A DNA stretch of 41,852 bases from Deltaproteobacteria bacterium (lineage in GTDB: Bacteria; Desulfobacterota; Desulfuromonadia; Desulfuromonadales; Geothermobacteraceae). The notes under the pieces were generated by a model, which was given only the letters and a program-made list of their open reading frames with translations, was not told the origin of the DNA and did not search any database. Below, piece by piece: positions 1 through 8,890 of the stretch (the first letter of the stretch is position 1; every line of letters begins with the position of its first letter). The position numbers were made by a program, and so were the translations under genes. Where the stretch lies: positions 1 to 41,852 of the forward strand of contig RFIO01000174.1 of the NCBI GenBank assembly GCA_003695205.1, given 5' to 3'.

Positions 1-574
1 CCCTGAGGTCATCGGCCGGGTAGATTACCCGCGTCGGATTGTTGGGGGAGTTGACGATCACGGCGCAGGTTTTGGGCGTGACGGCGGCAGCGACCGCCTC
101 CAGGTCGAGTTGGAAGTCGGCCCTGGTACTCACTTCGACCGGCACCCCGCCGTGATTGTCGATGTAGAATTTGTACTCGACGAAATAGGGGTTGAGAATG
201 ATGACTTCGTCGCCGGGGTTGATCAGGGTTTTCAGGACAACGTTGAGAGCGCCGCCGGCGCCACAGGTCATGACCACCTGTTCGGCACTGACTTCGAGCC
301 CAGATTCCCTGCTCAGGCGCTCGGCGACGGCCCGGCGGGTTTCCGGGTAGCCGGCATTGGGCATGTAGCGATGCATGCCGGGCTCGGGGTTGGCGGCGAG
401 CCGGCGAAGCTGCTCGTGAAAGGCGGGGGGCGGCTCGACGGTTGGATTGCCGAGGGTGAAATCGTAGACGTTCTCGGCGCCGAATTCCTCCCTCAAGCGG
501 GCGCCTTCCTCGAACATCTTGCGAATCCAGGATGCGCGGTCGATAAAACTCTGGATCTTGTCTGCGATCGGCAT
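1..574 (-). CDS. PLP-dependent class I/II aminotransferase, C-terminus cut off by window edge
   Basis: This is the N-terminal 191 codons of a fold-type I pyridoxal-phosphate aminotransferase; the rest lies outside the window. The start (ATG, complement of 572-574) follows AAGGAGAGA at good spacing and gives MPIADKIQSFIDRASWIRKM. Visible family features are TLGNPTVEPP near residue 40, MPNAGYPETR near 70, the GAGGALN cofactor-phosphate loop near 105, NPYFVEYKFY near 130 and NSPNNPT near 178. The PLP lysine lies beyond the edge. The gene is divergent from pheA-tyrA-aroA, so an aromatic or aspartate-type aminotransferase role is plausible, but substrate specificity cannot be read from this part. 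Confidence 0.85.
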   Translation of the reverse strand, partial: MPIADKIQSFIDRASWIRKMFEEGARLREEFGAENVYDFTLGNPTVEPPPAFHEQLRRLAANPEPGMHRYMPNAGYPETRRAVAERLSRESGLEVSAEQVVMTCGAGGALNVVLKTLINPGDEVIILNPYFVEYKFYIDNHGGVPVEVSTRADFQLDLEAVAAAVTPKTCAVIVNSPNNPTRVIYPADDLR

Positions 575-782
575 GGGGGGTCTCTCCTTGATGGTCGCAT
601 TGCTGGTGTGAACGGCAGTGTACGAACACCCCCCGGGGAAATCAAGCCGAAGAGGGTTGTCAGGGCCTGTGGCCAGCGCCGTCAAACCTCTTTTCCGTCG
701 TATGCAACCGGGCGGCTGGCGTTTGCTTTTTGCAGGGCAATCGGCTAATGTTTCCTTCCACTTCCGCGGAGGAAAGGGAATC

Positions 783-1856
783 ATGGACAAGGATCTGCTC
801 CAGGGGCTGCGGGCCCGCATCGATGCCATCGACGACCGCATTCTCGAACTGCTCAACGAGCGCGCCAAAGTCGTCATCGAGGTCGGAAAAGCCAAGAAGG
901 GGGCCAGTGCCGACTTTTACGTTCCGAGCCGGGAGAAGGCGATCTTCGACCGGCTGACCGCCGGAAATCCCGGTCCCTTTCCCCGGGAAGGGGTCAAAAG
1001 AGTCTTCCGCGAGATCATCAGTGCCTCCCTTTCGCTCGAGGAGCCGATGAAAGTCGCCTTCCTCGGCCCCCAGGCGACCTTCACCCACGTCGCCGCCATG
1101 CAGCAGTTCGGGCACTCCGCCCGGCTGGTGCCGCAGAAAAGCATTCCGGCCGTGTTCGAGGAGGTCGAGCGCAAACGGGCCCATTACGGCGTTGTTCCGG
1201 TGGAAAATTCCAACGAGGGCATCGTCAATCATACCCTCGACATGTTTCTCGATTCCCGGCTGCACATCATTGCCGAAATCCTGCTGGAAATCTCTCACGA
1301 CCTGCTTTCGAAATCGGGTGATCTGCGCGATATCCGCAAGGTGGTTTCCCATCCGCAGGCCCTGGCGCAGTGCCGGGGGTGGCTCGAGGAAAACCTGCCC
1401 GGTGTGCCTCTGGTCGATGTTGCCAGCACCGCCCTGGCCGCGCAGGTCGTGGCGGAGGATGACAGTGCCGCCGCCATAGCCAGCGAACAGGCCGGCAATC
1501 TGTACGGTCTGAAGGTGGTCAAGAAGAAAATCGAAGACAACCCCAACAACTTCACCCGGTTCCTGGTGGTTGGACACAACACGCCGCCGCGCAGCGGCAG
1601 GGACAAGACCTCGCTGATGTTCAGCGTCAAGGATGAGCCGGGTATCCTTTACCGCATGCTGCAGCCCTTCAGCAGCCGCGGCATCAACCTGTGCAAGATC
1701 GAGAGCCGGCCGCTGCGAAAAAAAGCTTGGGAGTACATCTTCTTCCTCGACCTCGAAGGCCATATCGAGGATGATCCTGTCGCCGCGGCGATCAGCGACC
1801 TGGGCGACTACTGCCAGTTCCTCAAGGTGCTCGGCTCCTATCCGAGGATCATGTGA
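783..1856 (+). CDS. pheA: Bifunctional chorismate mutase / prephenate dehydratase (P-protein)
   Basis: Converts chorismate to prephenate and prephenate to phenylpyruvate, the committed route to phenylalanine in the cytoplasm. The 357-residue protein has an AroQ-type chorismate mutase helix bundle (about residues 1-88), a prephenate dehydratase domain (about 90-280, with VAFLGPQATFTH, VPVENSNEG and the catalytic NNFTRF near 274-279) and a C-terminal ACT domain (about 286-357) with the phenylalanine-binding ESRP motif near 317. Feedback inhibition by phenylalanine is therefore expected. The start was chosen at ATG 783 behind GGAGGAAAGGG; the upstream in-frame extension has no family similarity. 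Its stop overlaps the tyrA start (TGATG), implying translational coupling. Confidence 0.96.
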   Translation: MDKDLLQGLRARIDAIDDRILELLNERAKVVIEVGKAKKGASADFYVPSREKAIFDRLTAGNPGPFPREGVKRVFREIISASLSLEEPMKVAFLGPQATFTHVAAMQQFGHSARLVPQKSIPAVFEEVERKRAHYGVVPVENSNEGIVNHTLDMFLDSRLHIIAEILLEISHDLLSKSGDLRDIRKVVSHPQALAQCRGWLEENLPGVPLVDVASTALAAQVVAEDDSAAAIASEQAGNLYGLKVVKKKIEDNPNNFTRFLVVGHNTPPRSGRDKTSLMFSVKDEPGILYRMLQPFSSRGINLCKIESRPLRKKAWEYIFFLDLEGHIEDDPVAAAISDLGDYCQFLKVLGSYPRIM

Positions 1857-2725
1857 TGGCCGCCGCGTTCCATATCGACCGTCTCGCTGTTGTCGGCGTC
1901 GGCCTGATCGGCGGCAGCCTTGCCCTGGCCCTTAAACAAGCCGGCGCCGTCGGCGAAGTTCTCGGCATCGGTCGGGGGCTTCCCAACCTGAACCTGGCAC
2001 TCGAGCTCGGCGTTGTCGACCGCATCAGCCGCGACCCGGTCGAAGGCGTGCGTGATGCCGATGTGGTCTTTCTGGCCACGCCGGTCAACAGCCTCGGTGT
2101 CATAGCATCCCAGGTTCTGCCTGCCATGAAGCCGGGATCGATCCTGACCGACGGCGGCAGTGTCAAGGGCGCCGTTATCGAAGCCATCGAGCCTCTGGTC
2201 CCCGAGGGCATCGCCTTCGTTCCCGGACACCCGATTGCCGGGACCGAAAAGAGCGGCGCTTCGGCCGCCTTTGCCACCCTCTATCGGGATCGCCGCTGTA
2301 TTCTGACGCCCACCTACCGGACGCCTGTCGAAGCCCTGGAGAAAGTCAGGCTCATGTGGCAGGTTGCCGGCAGCGAGGTCGTCGTCATGGACGCCGACAA
2401 GCACGACCGGATTCTGGCCGCCATCAGCCACCTGCCGCACATGATCGCCTATTCGCTGGTCAACGCCGTCGGTTCCTACGATCATTTCGAGGAGAATATT
2501 CTCGAGTATTCCGCCGGGGGCTTCCGCGACTTCACCCGCATCGCCTCCTCCGATCCGACCATGTGGCGCGATATTGCCTTGGCCAACCGCACGGCGCTGC
2601 TGGAAATGATCGAGCGCTACGAGTCCTTCCTCGGCGAACTCAAGGAGGACATTGCCGCGGGGGACGGCCAGAAATTGTTCGAGTTTTTTCTCAATTCCAA
2701 GACGTTAAGAGACGGCATTCTCTAG
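1856..2725 (+). CDS. tyrA: Prephenate dehydrogenase
   Basis: Oxidatively decarboxylates prephenate to 4-hydroxyphenylpyruvate with NAD(P), the tyrosine branch. The 289-residue protein opens with a Rossmann dinucleotide loop (VGVGLIGGSLALALK, residues 11-25). It carries the prephenate dehydrogenase signatures FVPGHPIAGTEKSG and HDRILAAISHLPHMIAY, followed by FRDFTRIASSDP in the helical dimerisation domain. No C-terminal ACT domain is present, so allosteric control by tyrosine through ACT is not expected. It sits between pheA (1-base overlap) and aroA (10-base gap), clearly in the same transcript. Confidence 0.95.
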   Translation: MAAAFHIDRLAVVGVGLIGGSLALALKQAGAVGEVLGIGRGLPNLNLALELGVVDRISRDPVEGVRDADVVFLATPVNSLGVIASQVLPAMKPGSILTDGGSVKGAVIEAIEPLVPEGIAFVPGHPIAGTEKSGASAAFATLYRDRRCILTPTYRTPVEALEKVRLMWQVAGSEVVVMDADKHDRILAAISHLPHMIAYSLVNAVGSYDHFEENILEYSAGGFRDFTRIASSDPTMWRDIALANRTALLEMIERYESFLGELKEDIAAGDGQKLFEFFLNSKTLRDGIL

Positions 2726-2735
2726 GAAATTTGGC

Positions 2736-4028
2736 ATGTCACAAAACCAGATCATCGAACCGGCCGGCTGCGTGCGGGGCGAAATGAGCGTCCCCGGCGA
2801 CAAGTCCATTTCCCATCGCTCCATCATGCTCGGCGCCCTGGCCGAGGGCCGTACCCGGGTTACCGGCTTTCTGCACGGCGAAGACAACCATGCCACGCTC
2901 AATGCCTTTCGTGCCATGGGCGTTCCCATCACTGAGCAGGAGGGTGGCGTCCTGGACATCGACGGTGTCGGACTCGATGGGCTGCGGGAACCGGCCGACG
3001 TCCTCGACTGCGGCAATTCCGGTACAACCATGCGCCTTATGACCGGGCTTTTGAGCGGTCAGTCGTTTTTCAGCGTGCTGACCGGCGACCAGTACCTGCG
3101 CCGTCGGCCCATGCGCCGCGTCACCGTGCCCCTGAGGGCGATGGGGGCTCGCATCGACGGCCGGGAAGGAGGCGAAAAGGCGCCTCTGGCCATATCTGGC
3201 GGCCCTCTCAGGGCCTTCACCTGGAATTCGCCGGTGGCCAGTGCACAGGTTAAATCGGCGCTGTTGCTCGCCGGGCTCTATGCCGACGGCCCGGTTGAAG
3301 TGACCGAGCCGCACCTGTCACGCGACCACAGCGAGCGGATGCTCAACCATTTCGGTGCAAGAATTGAGAGGTTCACGGGCGGTGTGCGCATCGAGCCGCG
3401 GCCGCGTCTTGCCGGTGGCGAAATCGATGTGCCCGGGGATATCTCCTCTGCGGCCTTTTTCCTCGTGGCAGCCCTGGTTGTTCCCGGTAGCGAACTGCTG
3501 ATCCGCAATGTCGGCGTCAACCCGACCCGTAGCGGCATTATCGACATCCTGCGTGCCATGGGGGGGCGGATTGATCTGCTTGACACCAGGGAACAATCCG
3601 GAGAACCCGTGGCTGACCTGCTGGTGCGCCACAGCGACCTGAAGGGGATCGATATCGGTGGCGAGCTGATCCCGCGCGCTATCGACGAAATGCCGGTGGT
3701 CAGTGTCGCCGCAGCCTTTGCCGAAGGGACGACCCGTATCACCGAAGCCCGTGAACTGCGAGTCAAGGAGACCGACCGAATTGCCGCCATGGTCAGCGAA
3801 CTGGGGAAACTGGGAGCCCGGGTCGAGGCCTTCGAAGACGGCATGGTGATCGAAGGGGGCGAAGCTCTGTCAGGTGGCCAGGTCGAATCCTGGGGGGATC
3901 ACCGCATCGCCATGAGCATGGCCGTCGCCGCCTTGCGCGCCAGCGGTCCCGTCACTATCCGCGATACCGGCTGCACCGCCACCTCGTTCCCGAATTTCTG
4001 GCCCCTGCTCCATTCGGTTGTGCAATGA
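2736..4028 (+). CDS. aroA: 3-phosphoshikimate 1-carboxyvinyltransferase (EPSP synthase)
   Basis: Joins shikimate-3-phosphate and phosphoenolpyruvate to give EPSP, the sixth step of the shikimate pathway. At 430 residues it has the normal length. Landmarks are GDKSISHRSIMLGALAEG near residue 22 (phosphate-binding Lys), GNSGTTMRLMTGLLSG near 93, RRRPMRRVTVPL near 123, the active-site DEMPV near 313 and ELRVKETDRI near 343. It lies downstream of tyrA and its stop overlaps the cmk start by 4 bases (ATGA). Placing it with the chorismate-consuming enzymes suggests co-expression of the whole aromatic block. Confidence 0.96.
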   Translation: MSQNQIIEPAGCVRGEMSVPGDKSISHRSIMLGALAEGRTRVTGFLHGEDNHATLNAFRAMGVPITEQEGGVLDIDGVGLDGLREPADVLDCGNSGTTMRLMTGLLSGQSFFSVLTGDQYLRRRPMRRVTVPLRAMGARIDGREGGEKAPLAISGGPLRAFTWNSPVASAQVKSALLLAGLYADGPVEVTEPHLSRDHSERMLNHFGARIERFTGGVRIEPRPRLAGGEIDVPGDISSAAFFLVAALVVPGSELLIRNVGVNPTRSGIIDILRAMGGRIDLLDTREQSGEPVADLLVRHSDLKGIDIGGELIPRAIDEMPVVSVAAAFAEGTTRITEARELRVKETDRIAAMVSELGKLGARVEAFEDGMVIEGGEALSGGQVESWGDHRIAMSMAVAALRASGPVTIRDTGCTATSFPNFWPLLHSVVQ

Positions 4029-4741
4029 CGGACAGGAAAAAACTGATAATTGCCATCGACGGGCCCTCCGGCGCGGGCAAGAGCACTGCCAGCCGTCTGC
4101 TGGCCGAGCGTCTCGGCTACCTGAATATCGATACCGGAGCCATGTACCGCTCCGTTGCCCTGGCGGCCCATCGAGCCGGCATCGACCCGGAGAACCACAC
4201 GGCCCTGGAGGAATTGTGTGACCGTATCGACATCCGGCTCGAGGTTGACCCGCGGGGGGGGCTGCGGGTTATGCTCGATGGCGAGGATGTCTCCATGGCG
4301 ATCCGCACCCCCGAGATCAGTCGTCTGACCCCGCTGGTGGCGGCGGTGCCGGCGGTCCGGCGCGCCATGGTGACATTGCAGCGGCGGCTTGGGCGCGACG
4401 GCGGCGTCGTTCTAGAGGGGCGCGATATCGGTACGGTTGTCTTTCCGGATGCCGACCTGAAGGTCTTTCTGCATGCCTCGGCCCGGGAGCGGGGTCGCCG
4501 ACGCTGGCTGGAACTGAAGGAAAAGGGGGTCGAGGTCGACCTGGAGCAGACGGTGCGCGAGGTTGTCGAACGCGATCGGGTCGACATGGAAAGGGAAGAG
4601 GCCCCCCTGGTGAGGCCTGACGGTGCCGTCGACATCGACAGTGGAATGCTCGATGTCGACCAGGTTGTTCGTCTCCTGCTCGACGAAGTCGACCGGACGC
4701 TGCGAAAACGGCGAGACACCGGGGCGGCACGAAAGGGCTGA
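4025..4741 (+). CDS. cmk: Cytidylate kinase
   Basis: Phosphorylates CMP and dCMP with ATP for nucleotide recycling. The 238-residue protein has the P-loop IAIDGPSGAGKST (residues 8-20) directly after the first strand, then NIDTGAMYR and the acceptor-binding GRDIGTVVFPDADLKVFLHA near residue 137. RDRVDMEREEAPLVRPDGAVDID is the typical C-terminal CMP kinase segment. It is coupled to aroA by an ATGA overlap and followed after 6 bases by ispH. The aroA-cmk-(ispH)-rpsA order is common in bacteria. Confidence 0.95.
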   Translation: MTDRKKLIIAIDGPSGAGKSTASRLLAERLGYLNIDTGAMYRSVALAAHRAGIDPENHTALEELCDRIDIRLEVDPRGGLRVMLDGEDVSMAIRTPEISRLTPLVAAVPAVRRAMVTLQRRLGRDGGVVLEGRDIGTVVFPDADLKVFLHASARERGRRRWLELKEKGVEVDLEQTVREVVERDRVDMEREEAPLVRPDGAVDIDSGMLDVDQVVRLLLDEVDRTLRKRRDTGAARKG

Positions 4742-4747
4742 TGGAAC

Positions 4748-5590
4748 ATGGCTGAAATACTGCTGGCCAAAAGTGCCGGTTTCTGTTTCGGAGTCAAGCG
4801 GGCCACCAGCATGGCCTTCGAATCGGCGGATACCGAAGCCTCTCTGGCCTCGCTCGGGCCGATCATTCACTCCCCCCAGCTGGTTCGCCGCCTCGAGGAG
4901 AAGGGGGTGCGTGTGGTCGACCATCCTGACGAGGTTGTCGAGGAGGCGGTGATTGTTCGTTCCCATGGTGTGACCTCGGGCGAAATGGCCGCCCTGGCCG
5001 AAAAGAAGGTCCGGGTTGTCGATGCCACATGTCCCTTTGTCAAAAAAGCCCAGGAATATGCCGCCAGCCTGAGTGACGAGGGCTACCACCTGGTTGTCGT
5101 CGGTGAAGCGGAGCACCCGGAAGTGCAGGGGATTGTCTCCTATGGCGCCCATGGACAAGTGTCGGTTGTTGCCAATGCCGACGAGGCGGCCTCGCTCGGC
5201 AAGTTTTCCCGCCTGGCGATCATCGCCCAGACCACCCAGTCCTTCGACAACTTCCGCCAGATCGTCGATGTCTGCCTGAAGCACGCCCGCGAACTGCGCG
5301 TCTACAACACCATCTGCAACGCCACTTCGGTGCGCCAGAAGGAAGCCCGCAAGATTGCCGGTCAAGTCAGCCTGATGCTGGTAATTGGTGGTTACAACAG
5401 TGCCAATACCTCCAGGCTGGCGCAGATCTGCCGCGACATCCAGCCAAACACTCACCATGTGGAGACCGCCGACGACCTGGATCCCGACTGGTTCAGGGGC
5501 GCTGATCGCATCGGCATTACGGCCGGGGCCTCGACGCCCGACTGGCTGATCGAACAGGTGCTGGAGCGTGTCGGTGCCCTGACGGCCTGA
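4748..5590 (+). CDS. ispH: 4-hydroxy-3-methylbut-2-enyl diphosphate reductase
   Basis: The last step of the MEP isoprenoid pathway, reducing HMBPP to IPP and DMAPP with a [4Fe-4S] cluster. The 280-residue protein has the three cluster cysteines in their family motifs: SAGFCFGVKRA (Cys13), VVDATCPFVKKA (near 96) and YNTICNATSVRQ (near 192). Substrate-binding histidines lie in GPIIHSPQLV and VRSHGVTSGE, and the proton-relay glutamate in GEAEHPEVQGI. The start is ATG 4748, six bases after the cmk stop. IspH is usual just before rpsA in this group, where some relatives carry an IspH-S1 fusion; here the two are separate genes. Confidence 0.96.
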   Translation: MAEILLAKSAGFCFGVKRATSMAFESADTEASLASLGPIIHSPQLVRRLEEKGVRVVDHPDEVVEEAVIVRSHGVTSGEMAALAEKKVRVVDATCPFVKKAQEYAASLSDEGYHLVVVGEAEHPEVQGIVSYGAHGQVSVVANADEAASLGKFSRLAIIAQTTQSFDNFRQIVDVCLKHARELRVYNTICNATSVRQKEARKIAGQVSLMLVIGGYNSANTSRLAQICRDIQPNTHHVETADDLDPDWFRGADRIGITAGASTPDWLIEQVLERVGALTA

Positions 5591-5673
5591 CCCCGAACGG
5601 CGGTCCGGCAAGGTCCGCGTTTTCCCGTTCCTTTTTCTCACCGCTGTCACTTTGCCCGCGAGTCGAATTCTAT

Positions 5674-5702
5674 TTGTCTTTTGCCGGGTGCTGTGCTAAT
5701 TT
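5674..5702 (+). promoter_or_regulatory. rpsA: Possible sigma-70 promoter for rpsA
   Basis: A -35-like TTGTCT (5674-5679) and a -10-like TAATTT (5697-5702) are separated by 17 bases, in the 187-base gap between ispH and rpsA. Each hexamer matches the consensus at 4 of 6 positions. Ribosomal protein S1 is normally expressed far above ispH, so an internal promoter is expected. The match is only moderate. Confidence 0.4.
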
Positions 5703-5777
5703 CACGATTTCCGGGTGGAGGACAGACTCCGGCCGGGCTGCCAGCCGGCAGAAAAATTCCAGGGGGTAATTGGGTTA

Positions 5778-7526
5778 ATGGTGGACAACAACGAACTGAC
5801 CAACCAGAAAGACGAACTGCTCGAAAACGAAGAGGTTGAAGAAACCGAAGAGATGGAAGACTTTGCCCAGCTCTTCGAGGAAAGCCTCAAGGACAAGGAG
5901 ATCCGGCGCGGCAACGTCGTGCAGGGAACCGTTGTCCAGATCAACTCCGATTCTGTCATCGTCGATGTCGGCGGCAAGTCGGAAGGCGTTATCAACGCCA
6001 GCGAATTTGCCGGTGAAGACGGTGAAGTCAATATCAAGGTCGGTGACACTTTCGATGTCATGATCGAAAGCACCGAGAATGATTCCGGCCTGATCAGCCT
6101 GTCGAAGGAAAAGGCGGACCGGCAGAAGGTCTGGGCAACCCTCGAGGAGGGGGCCGTGGTCGAAGGCCGGATCGCTTCCCGGATCAAGGGGGGGTTGACC
6201 GTCGATATCGGCGTGCACGCCTTCCTGCCCGGGTCCCAGGTAGACCTGCGCCCCGTGCGCAACCTCGACAAGCTGATCGGCGAGACCTACCAGTTCAAGA
6301 TCATCAAGCTCAACAAGCGTCGCGGCAACATCGTTCTGTCACGCCGTGTCCTGCTCGAGGAGGAGCGCGCCAGCCAGAGGGAAGTGACCCTCAAGGAGCT
6401 GGAAGAGGGCAAGGTGATGGAGGGTGTGGTCAAGAACCTGACCGACTACGGTGCCTTCATCGATCTCGGCGGTATCGACGGCCTGCTGCACATCACCGAC
6501 ATGAGCTGGGGACGGGTCAACCATCCCTCCGACATTCTCGCTGTCGGTGACAAGGTCAACGTCAAGGTCCTCAAGTACGACCAGGAGAAGGAGCGTGTCT
6601 CCCTCGGCCTGAAGCAGATTTCTCCCGACCCCTGGCTGACCGTTTCCGACAAGTACGAGATCGGCAACAAGGTCACCGGCAAGGTCGTCAGTCTGACCGA
6701 CTACGGTGCTTTCGTTGAACTTGAGGAGGGTGTCGAAGGCCTGATCCACGTTTCGGAAATGAGCTGGACCAAGCGTATCAAGCACCCGAACAAGATCCTC
6801 AACATCGGCGACGAGGTCGAGTCTGTGGTGCTCGCGGTTGATACCGAGAACCGTCGCATCTCCCTTGGCCTCAAGCAGGTTGAACCCAACCCCTGGGACG
6901 TTGTCGGTGAGAAATTCCCGGCCGGCACCATCATTGAGGGTCAGGTCAAGAACATCACCGACTTCGGTATCTTTGTCGGTGTCGACGAAGGGATCGACGG
7001 CCTTGTGCACATCTCTGACCTGTCCTGGACCAAGCGCGTCAAGCATCCCTCCGAACTCTACAAGAAGGGGGATGTCGTCAAGGCGGTGGTTCTGAACATC
7101 GATCGCGACAACGAGCGTTTCTCTTTGGGCATCAAGCAGCTGGTTCCCGATCCTTGGAGTGAAATCCCCCGCCGCTACGCCCCCGGCACCATTATCAGGG
7201 GACAGGTGACGTCGGTGACCGATTTCGGCATCTTCCTCGAACTGGAGGAAGGAGTCGAGGGCCTGATCCACGTTTCCGAAATCAGCCATGAGAAGATCGA
7301 CACTCCCAAGAGCTTCGCGCAGGTGGGTGACGAGCTTGAGGCCTGCGTGCTCAACGTCGACACCGAGGACCGCAAGATCGCCCTGTCGATCCGGCAGCTC
7401 GACGAACAAAAGCAGAAAGCCGAGATCAACGAGATGATCGGGGCTCAGAAGAGTGCCACGTCCAACCTGGGCGAACTGCTCCAGGGCGCCCTCGGCAAAA
7501 ACGGTCAGGACAACAGCGAAGACTGA
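5778..7526 (+). CDS. rpsA: 30S ribosomal protein S1
   Basis: Binds mRNA on the small ribosomal subunit and helps unfold and position structured or weak-SD messages. The 582-residue protein starts with an acidic leader (ELLENEEVEETEEMED) and then carries six S1/OB-fold repeats. The last four are close copies of the pattern LTDYGAFVELEEGVEGLIHV. The start is ATG 5778 (MVDNNELTNQ) behind AGGGGG; an in-frame extension to 5715 has no S1 similarity. It is followed by a strong terminator, so it closes the transcript that began upstream. Confidence 0.96.
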   Translation: MVDNNELTNQKDELLENEEVEETEEMEDFAQLFEESLKDKEIRRGNVVQGTVVQINSDSVIVDVGGKSEGVINASEFAGEDGEVNIKVGDTFDVMIESTENDSGLISLSKEKADRQKVWATLEEGAVVEGRIASRIKGGLTVDIGVHAFLPGSQVDLRPVRNLDKLIGETYQFKIIKLNKRRGNIVLSRRVLLEEERASQREVTLKELEEGKVMEGVVKNLTDYGAFIDLGGIDGLLHITDMSWGRVNHPSDILAVGDKVNVKVLKYDQEKERVSLGLKQISPDPWLTVSDKYEIGNKVTGKVVSLTDYGAFVELEEGVEGLIHVSEMSWTKRIKHPNKILNIGDEVESVVLAVDTENRRISLGLKQVEPNPWDVVGEKFPAGTIIEGQVKNITDFGIFVGVDEGIDGLVHISDLSWTKRVKHPSELYKKGDVVKAVVLNIDRDNERFSLGIKQLVPDPWSEIPRRYAPGTIIRGQVTSVTDFGIFLELEEGVEGLIHVSEISHEKIDTPKSFAQVGDELEACVLNVDTEDRKIALSIRQLDEQKQKAEINEMIGAQKSATSNLGELLQGALGKNGQDNSED

Positions 7527-7536
7527 ACCTGAATGG

Positions 7537-7580
7537 AAGGGACCGGTCCCTCAGGGAGGGGCTGGTCCCTTTTTGTCTTT
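7537..7580 (+). terminator. Rho-independent terminator after rpsA
   Basis: Arms 7537-7552 and 7556-7571 pair over about 16 positions, including one G-U pair and a central A/C-type mismatch, around a three-base loop. A T-rich tract follows (TTTTTGTCTTTT). It begins 10 bases after the rpsA stop codon. Confidence 0.88.
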
Positions 7581-7635
7581 TCAGTGACCCCGGGCTGCCA
7601 GTAACAGCGGCAAGGGGTCAGGTCAGGGAATCACG

Positions 7636-8523
7636 ATGAGAAAACATCCCTTTCTGATGGCCCTGTTCCTGGTTGGCTGCGTCTTCGTTTTCTTTTTCGT
7701 GTCCGTCATTGTTCTTGCCCTGATTTTCGGCCGACCGACGACATTTCCCGTGGGCGAGAAGGTGGCGGTTGTGGAGATTCAGGGGGTGATCGACTCCTCC
7801 CGCTCCCTGATGGAACAGCTGGTTGACTACCGCGAAGACCCGACCGTCAAGGCCGTTGTGCTGCGGGTCAATTCTCCAGGCGGAGCTGTCGGGCCGGCAC
7901 AGGAAATTTACGAGGAAGTCAAAAAGCTCGCCCGTGACAAGCCGGTGGTCGTCTCCATGGGAACCGTCGCGGCCTCCGGCGGCTACTATGTCGCCGTACC
8001 CGCCCGGCGGATTCTTGCCAACCCGGGGACCCTGACCGGCAGTATCGGCGTGGTGATGCAGTTCACCAACATGGAGGAACTGCTGGCCAAGATCGGCCTG
8101 AAAAGCCAGGTGGTCAAAAGCGGCGCGCACAAGGATATCGGCTCGGCAACCCGCGAGATGACCGACGAAGAAAAGAATATCCTTCAGGGTCTGATCGACG
8201 ACGTCCACCTGCAGTTCGTGTCGGCCATCGCGGAAGGTCGCAAGATGGACCTGAAGCGAGTCAAGGAACTGGCCGATGGCCGTATCTACACCGGACGACA
8301 GGCCTTGAAAATCGGCCTGGTCGACGAGTTGGGCAACCTGCAGGACGCCATCGCCCTTGCGGGCAAGATGGGTGGTATCCAGGGCAAGCCGCAGGTGATC
8401 TATCCGGAGCGGCATCGTCCCGATTTTCTGCGCTATCTTGTTGAGGAAAGCAAAGCCCGGCTGGGCGAGGTTCTGAGCAACCGTGATCTCCCCGGCCTCC
8501 AGTTTGTCTGGTATGGATTCTGA
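7636..8523 (+). CDS. sppA: Signal peptide peptidase SppA, short (36K-type) membrane protease
   Basis: A membrane-bound serine protease that degrades cleaved signal peptides and other membrane-embedded peptides. It has 295 residues, the short SppA form (one protease domain instead of two). A single N-terminal membrane segment spans about residues 7-31. The protease core has VLRVNSPGGAVGPAQE near residue 76, the nucleophile region MGTVAASGGYYVA (Ser114) and the general-base Lys in KSGAHKDIGS (Lys166). It sits between the rpsA terminator and ihfB, whose start is 13 bases beyond its stop. Confidence 0.93.
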   Translation: MRKHPFLMALFLVGCVFVFFFVSVIVLALIFGRPTTFPVGEKVAVVEIQGVIDSSRSLMEQLVDYREDPTVKAVVLRVNSPGGAVGPAQEIYEEVKKLARDKPVVVSMGTVAASGGYYVAVPARRILANPGTLTGSIGVVMQFTNMEELLAKIGLKSQVVKSGAHKDIGSATREMTDEEKNILQGLIDDVHLQFVSAIAEGRKMDLKRVKELADGRIYTGRQALKIGLVDELGNLQDAIALAGKMGGIQGKPQVIYPERHRPDFLRYLVEESKARLGEVLSNRDLPGLQFVWYGF

Positions 8524-8536
8524 TCAGGAGGTAGGC

Positions 8537-8830
8537 ATGACCAAGAGTGAGCTGATTGAGCGACTCTCCTACACGGCGGGTGGCCTGAACAAGAAGGAAG
8601 CGGAACTGGTGGTCAATACCATCTTCGATTCCATCGGTAGCGCGCTGGCGGAGGGTGACCGGGTCGAGATTCGCGGATTCGGTTCCTTTACCATCCGTGA
8701 ACGCGAGGCGCGTCAGGCGCGCAACCCCAAGAGTGGCGAAGTCGTGTCGATCCCCTCGAAGAAGACCCCCTTCTTCAAGACCGGCAAGGAGCTCAAGCTC
8801 AGGGTCAACAACGGTAACGGTTCGGCCTGA
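8537..8830 (+). CDS. ihfB: Integration host factor, beta subunit
   Basis: A DNA-bending nucleoid protein of the HU/IHF family that acts as a heterodimer with IHF alpha. The 97-residue protein starts MTKSELIERLS, the classic IHF-beta N-terminus, and has the family signature GFGSFTIREREARQARNPKSG in which the Pro-containing beta arm intercalates DNA. The start at 8537 is fixed by AGGAGG six bases upstream; a longer in-frame start inside sppA is not supported. IHF is the usual helper of sigma-54 promoters, one of which appears at 29.4 kb. Confidence 0.93.
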   Translation: MTKSELIERLSYTAGGLNKKEAELVVNTIFDSIGSALAEGDRVEIRGFGSFTIREREARQARNPKSGEVVSIPSKKTPFFKTGKELKLRVNNGNGSA

Positions 8831-8855
8831 CCGGTGATGGCCCGCGCAGACCTGC

Positions 8856-8890
8856 AAAAGGCCCCGACTTTGCTTCGGGGCCTTTTGTCG
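8856..8890 (+). terminator. Rho-independent terminator after ihfB
   Basis: A perfect 12-bp stem (AAAAGGCCCCGA at 8856-8867 with its complement at 8875-8886) encloses a seven-base loop and ends in TTTT. It lies 26 bases after the ihfB stop. Confidence 0.92.

Noticed and set aside
618..782. N-terminal extension of PheA by 55 residues
   Set aside because: No family similarity, and a good RBS lies directly before ATG 783.
660..1763. 367-codon open frame antisense to pheA
   Set aside because: No recognisable domain; the sense frame encodes a complete, well-conserved pheA.
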